A stretch of DNA of 8,267 bases from Thermodesulfovibrio sp. (GTDB lineage Bacteria; Nitrospirota; Thermodesulfovibrionia; Thermodesulfovibrionales; JdFR-85), in NCBI GenBank assembly GCA_027016675.1, contig JALUSH010000198.1, positions 1-8,267 on the forward strand. Reading direction: 5' to 3'. A program made the translations under genes and the position numbers. Within the stretch, counting starts at the first letter, position 1. Each line of letters begins with the position of its first letter. The notes below the pieces were generated by a model. It saw nothing but the letters and a program-made list of their open reading frames with translations, was not told where the DNA came from and made no database searches. Of this stretch, positions 5,507-8,267 are shown one piece after another.

Positions 5507-6979
5507 TCAGTTGATTCTTTCAATCTCCGCCCTGTCTGCATAGAACACATTGTCTGTTGCAGAAAAAGTTCCTTCTACCTCCACAATGTCTCCAGGGGTC
5601 TTTGTATCATCAATTGTATTGAAGAAGGTGCTCCTGTCAATAGAGTTGCCATCACTGTCCTCAAACTCAACTGATGGACTGTTAAGGTCTACAAGAAGAC
5701 TGAGTATTTTAATATAGGCTGTTGTAGCTGTCAGGTCTTTTGAGTTCTGGTCCACAGGACCCTTGATGAGATCATTGCCAGCACCAGGAGCATCAATCCT
5801 CTCCAGCTTTGTTGCTATAATCTCCCTGCTGTCATTAACAAATCCGCCAATCTCTACATAATCACCTGCCTGCAAATCACCAAGCCTGAAATGACTCATG
5901 TCATGAACTGATTCATCCTTCATGATTGTTGAGTTGGTTACATATATCGTAAGGCCAAAAACCTTAATCCAGGACTGTGCTGAGTTGACCACATCCACAC
6001 TTCCTACAAGCTTGATCTCCTGTTTTTCCATAAACCGGAACTCCACCTTCTCGGCAATCAGGGTCCCCGAGGTGTCCATGCTGCCTTCCACCTCAACCCT
6101 TGCATTAAGGGCTATGTTGTCACTGGTGCCATTTTCAAAGGCTGTCTGTGATGTGGTTTTTACTGGAAGACCGTTTACCTCAAACTCTGTCTGTGAACTA
6201 AGAGTCGTTATGATCCCCTCAATCTCCATCTCGTCTCCAGGATTGCCGGAAATAAGGGGATGCTCCACCTCTATTTCTGACGCAATAAGCGTGGTTCCTG
6301 AGAGAGTTCCCTCTACCTTCACAAAACTTCCGTTACTCAGAACTGGTGGCGATTTAATGCTGCTGTAATCAATCGTCTGCCCCTTTATCGTGAACTGCCT
6401 GGATTGCTGGTTGAGATTTGATACATAACCTTTTAGCTCCATCTTTGTAATAGAGGTCAATTTTTCAATAAAGGTAGCCCTCAGGTTCATACTGGCATCA
6501 AAGAAACCACTGATAGAGAGATAATCACCTGCCTGCAGGTCATTCAGACTGGAGAATCCTTTGAAAACAGTGGTACTGTCAATAAATACTGTCTGCCCCA
6601 AAATTGTTAACTTGCTGTTTATCATATCTATATTATCCACAGGGCCTTGAATTTCAGACTCGAAGGTTACAGCAGTGGCAACATTATTCTCTGCAACAAC
6701 ATTTACCTTCATTCCTATTTCCAGGTCTGTCTCTGTGGCTGACTGACCATTAATAAGAATTGTTGCCTGATTAGTAGAAAACTCTATGCCGTTGACAAAG
6801 ATACTGCCAAAACCGGAAACCACACCTGTATATTTTCCTGTGCCAACAACACCTCCACCAGCATATTCAGTTGATCCACCACCGCCTCCTCCACCACAGG
6901 AGAAGAGAAACATCAAAAGCACTAAAACAAGGGCTGTAATGGGTAGCCGTCTACCCGTAGCTTTTATCACGGATACCAT
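5507..6979 (-). CDS. Multi-repeat DUF5666 lipoprotein
   Basis: A predicted envelope lipoprotein of 490 residues. The signal sequence ends in the lipobox FLFSC (Cys28), followed by seven glycines and a Gly-rich tether. The rest is about six tandem DUF5666-like units (near 47-107, 108-175, 180-238, 250-314, 322-394 and 402-489). Each consists of short beta strands ending in a G-x-x-V-x-V-x-G segment and an A-x-x-(I/V)-E strand, for example FVKVEGTLSGTTLIASEIEV. There are no cysteines besides Cys28 and no catalytic motif. The family is commonly found in secreted or surface proteins and has no assigned biochemistry. I chose ATG 6979 because GGAGG (6984-6988) precedes it; an upstream ATG at 7012 would lie inside the preceding gene and place MEFFILNKGGF before the signal peptide. 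Two in-frame TGA stops end the gene. A structural or ligand-binding role is inference. Confidence 0.9.
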   Translation of the reverse strand: MVSVIKATGRRLPITALVLVLLMFLFSCGGGGGGGSTEYAGGGVVGTGKYTGVVSGFGSIFVNGIEFSTNQATILINGQSATETDLEIGMKVNVVAENNVATAVTFESEIQGPVDNIDMINSKLTILGQTVFIDSTTVFKGFSSLNDLQAGDYLSISGFFDASMNLRATFIEKLTSITKMELKGYVSNLNQQSRQFTIKGQTIDYSSIKSPPVLSNGSFVKVEGTLSGTTLIASEIEVEHPLISGNPGDEMEIEGIITTLSSQTEFEVNGLPVKTTSQTAFENGTSDNIALNARVEVEGSMDTSGTLIAEKVEFRFMEKQEIKLVGSVDVVNSAQSWIKVFGLTIYVTNSTIMKDESVHDMSHFRLGDLQAGDYVEIGGFVNDSREIIATKLERIDAPGAGNDLIKGPVDQNSKDLTATTAYIKILSLLVDLNSPSVEFEDSDGNSIDRSTFFNTIDDTKTPGDIVEVEGTFSATDNVFYADRAEIERIN

Positions 6980-6983
6980 AAAT

Positions 6984-6988
6984 CCTCC
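6984..6988 (-). promoter_or_regulatory. Ribosome binding site deciding the DUF5666 start
   Basis: On the - strand, AAAGGAGGATTTATG places GGAGG four bases ahead of ATG 6979. The motif sits immediately after the stop codon of the DUF6502 gene (6990-6992), so ribosomes finishing that gene could re-initiate here. Confidence 0.85.
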
Positions 6989-6989
6989 T

Positions 6990-7790
6990 TTATTCAAAAT
7001 AAAAAACTCCAAGTCCTATCTTCTTGCGTCCTGTGCCCGTTACAGAGGGATTAATATCCCTGTCATACCTTGAAAGAATCTGATCCACATTCTCTATAAA
7101 CTCCTCACCCATCTTTTTAAGCCTCTCCCTGAGCTCCTGCACAGCCTCTTCGGGAATGTTGTCATAAAATACCTTTCTCTGTAGAAATGCCTCAGAGGGG
7201 TCGCTGGTGATATTGTGATAGATTGTGGAAATCAGTTCGCTCACATCCTTGCCCATGATATCTAACTTGTCCACCTCGCTTTTGCTGACAATATATCCCT
7301 TTGTCAGAAGGCGGATCATCTTATTTTTCCGCTCAACCACACCAACCCGTACCATTTCATCCAGTATTGCCCTTGGAGGGATGTCTCCACTGTATTCCTT
7401 GACCAGGCGGGCAAAGCTCTCCTCGCTACCTTCAAAGGGAAGTTCTTTCGGGTTTCCATTACTGTCAAGGAATCGTGGATCCCTGATCCATCCTGTCAGA
7501 ACCCTTCCTGCACGATTGTATCTTTCAGATGCACCAAGATCATCTGGCTCGGGTAACTCCTTCAGTCGTTTTACCTCTTTCCTGGTAAGCCCGGTAATGG
7601 TGGATACCCGTGAGATCGTCTGTTTTCTTCCAGGTACACCAAATTCCTTGAAGGCAACATCAACATACACCCATTTGGCAAGATCTGCGAATGTACCATA
7701 AGGGATATTATTTCTCAACAACATCCTTACCAGGGGCCTGAGGATTCTCACTATCGCTGCAGCTATGGCACGTTTAATCTCATCCTTCAT
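6990..7790 (-). CDS. DUF6502 family protein
   Basis: A cytoplasmic protein of 266 residues, by recognition a DUF6502 member of unknown function. Residues 1-30 form a basic amphipathic helix (MKDEIKRAIAAAIVRILRPLVRMLL). It continues with FADLAKWVYVDVAFKEFG and a region resembling a helix-turn-helix, KQTISRVSTITGLTRKEVKRL (57-76), typical of a small winged-helix or MarR-like fold. The rest contains a putative second helical domain (120-165) and an acidic/basic helix-rich tail. There is no signal peptide. The start is set at ATG 7790. The TTG at 7826, which would add 12 residues, is itself the -35 box of a consensus promoter, and transcripts should begin at about the ATG. It is the first gene of the unit, 10 bases before the DUF5666 lipoprotein. 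A role as transcription regulator of these genes is inference from the HTH-like segment and from position. Confidence 0.88.
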   Translation of the reverse strand: MKDEIKRAIAAAIVRILRPLVRMLLRNNIPYGTFADLAKWVYVDVAFKEFGVPGRKQTISRVSTITGLTRKEVKRLKELPEPDDLGASERYNRAGRVLTGWIRDPRFLDSNGNPKELPFEGSEESFARLVKEYSGDIPPRAILDEMVRVGVVERKNKMIRLLTKGYIVSKSEVDKLDIMGKDVSELISTIYHNITSDPSEAFLQRKVFYDNIPEEAVQELRERLKKMGEEFIENVDQILSRYDRDINPSVTGTGRKKIGLGVFYFE

Positions 7791-7797
7791 ATTTGGT

Positions 7798-7826
7798 ATT
7801 ATATTCCCAAATTTTCTTTTTGTCAA
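7798..7826 (-). promoter_or_regulatory. Perfect sigma-70 consensus promoter, leaderless start
   Basis: On the - strand, TTGACA (7826-7821) is followed by a 17-base spacer (7820-7804) and TATAAT (7803-7798). Both hexamers match the consensus exactly. Only seven bases, ACCAAAT, separate TATAAT from ATG 7790, so initiation at the usual distance would fall at or next to the A of the ATG. No Shine-Dalgarno is present, in agreement with a leaderless transcript. An 8-base palindrome AGAATTCT (7837-7844) lies upstream of the -35 box and might be an operator. Confidence 0.88.
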
Positions 7827-7963
7827 GTATTTTTAGAGAATTCTTCACAAGCTATATTGGCACTACCCCCTTGAAGTGGACTCAGAGTTGAAAAAATTGA
7901 AAGGCCGTGAATCGGGAACGGATCTATTTTTATTCCCTTTTAAAGCCTCTTTTTGTTGTATCC

Positions 7964-7992
7964 CAGGAGTCCTCCGGGCCAGAGGACCCCTG
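7964..7992. other. Strong hairpin, 11-base stem
   Basis: CAGGAGTCCTC (7964-7974) pairs with GAGGACCCCTG (7982-7992) with one mismatch, around a CGGGCCA loop. Partial pairing GTAT/ATAC extends outward. It lies between the carbonic anhydrase stop (8110) and the promoter at 7826, on the transcript strand of the former. No T-run follows on either strand, so it is not a standard intrinsic terminator. It may stabilise the carbonic anhydrase 3' end, or be part of a repeat. The rest of 7827-8109 holds only the dispersed repeat described next. Confidence 0.6.
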
Positions 7993-8001
7993 TATACTTA
8001 A

Positions 8002-8081
8002 GATGATGAACCACCTCTCTGCCTGACTCCTGACTGTATCCATTGCATTCTGCCTTTCGTCTTCCTTTTATAATTCTTCGG
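8002..8081 (+). repeat. Dispersed intergenic repeat, copy C
   Basis: Bases 8002-8018 are identical to 2009-2025 over 17 bases. TTATAATTCTTCGG (8068-8081) matches 12 of 14 bases of 2073-2086 at nearly the same distance (66 against 64). The sequence in between is much diverged. It lies downstream of the carbonic anhydrase stop codon. Confidence 0.45.
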
Positions 8082-8109
8082 ACAGCAGTGAGCCTGAGTG
8101 GAAAAGTTA

Positions 8110-8267
8110 TTAATACCCTGCCTTGATAATACGGCCATTTAATGGCTGTGTGGGTCTTGCGTTCATCCTGTAAAACCTCTCAAAGGTCTCTATCTGTGCC
8201 TTTGAGACATCAACAGGACTCTGCAGGACAAACCATTTTACCCCCTCTGTGCAGGGTGGAGTGGTTA
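8110..8267 (-). CDS. Alpha-carbonic anhydrase, C-terminal part (runs off the window)
   Basis: Only the last 51 codons are in the window; the start lies beyond base 8267. Alpha-carbonic anhydrases interconvert CO2 and bicarbonate at a zinc ion and in bacteria are usually periplasmic. The translated end begins TTPPCTEGVKWFVLQSPVDV and finishes NARPTQPLNGRIIKAGY. These are the family's hallmark C-terminal blocks. The first Thr corresponds to Thr199 of human CA II, which orients the zinc-bound hydroxide. The Trp in VKWFV and the RP-x-QPLN-x-R block match the conserved core. The three zinc-binding histidines lie in the missing part, so activity cannot be judged. Two in-frame TAA stops (8112-8110 and 8109-8107) end it. 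It runs in the same direction as the DUF6502 unit, but 283 bases and a strong promoter separate them, so they are probably independent. Confidence 0.88.
   Translation of the reverse strand, partial: TTPPCTEGVKWFVLQSPVDVSKAQIETFERFYRMNARPTQPLNGRIIKAGY

Noticed and set aside
5922..6368. Open frame of 148 codons on the + strand
   Set aside because: It lies wholly opposite the DUF5666 lipoprotein gene, which has a ribosome binding site, lipobox and domain repeats. The + strand frame has none of these.
7225..7701. Open frame of 158 codons on the + strand
   Set aside because: It is antisense to the DUF6502 gene, has a low-complexity Ser/Thr/Pro composition and lacks any recognisable motif.
7826..7826. 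TTG start for the DUF6502 protein
   Set aside because: The codon forms the -35 hexamer of the consensus promoter, so it would not be transcribed from it.

Overview
The window looks like chromosomal DNA from a diderm (Gram-negative-type) bacterium of moderately low GC. Two lipoproteins with a lipobox followed by a run of glycines, a tandem universal stress protein, a sirtuin and a DUF6502/DUF5666/DUF4382 cluster would fit Nitrospirota or Desulfobacterota relatives. This taxonomic guess is inference; no rRNA or marker gene is present.

Layout. Bases 1-248 are non-coding, with an inverted repeat at the left edge and one copy of a dispersed repeat. An ABC-2 exporter pair (ATPase 249-974, permease 964-1755, overlapping by 11 bases) runs on the + strand. 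Bases 1756-2161 hold nested palindromes, a 16-base inverted repeat, a second copy of the dispersed repeat and possibly a decayed reading frame. All remaining genes are on the - strand: a two-domain universal stress protein (2162-3052), a 137-base MITE-like inverted-repeat element (3132-3268), a Sir2 deacylase (3359-4123), then a three-gene unit. Read in transcription order, that unit is a DUF6502 protein (7790 to 6990), a lipoprotein with about six DUF5666-like repeats (6979 to 5507) and a DUF4382 plus DUF5666 lipoprotein (5456 to 4245). At the right edge, 8110-8267 is the C-terminal end of an alpha-carbonic anhydrase running off the window.

The three-gene unit is the most interesting part because both of its ends can be read. 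It starts at a perfect TTGACA-N17-TATAAT promoter (7798-7826) placed so that the transcript should begin at or next to the ATG at 7790, giving a leaderless mRNA. It ends in a strong intrinsic terminator (4157-4193). The gaps between genes are 10 and 50 bases, each with a clear ribosome binding site. The unit therefore couples a cytoplasmic, possibly DNA-binding protein to two envelope lipoproteins built from repeated small beta domains. Its function is unknown.

The exporter, stress protein and sirtuin are ordinary families and no functional link between them is evident. The non-coding stretches are rich in repeats, which makes them the other part worth following up.
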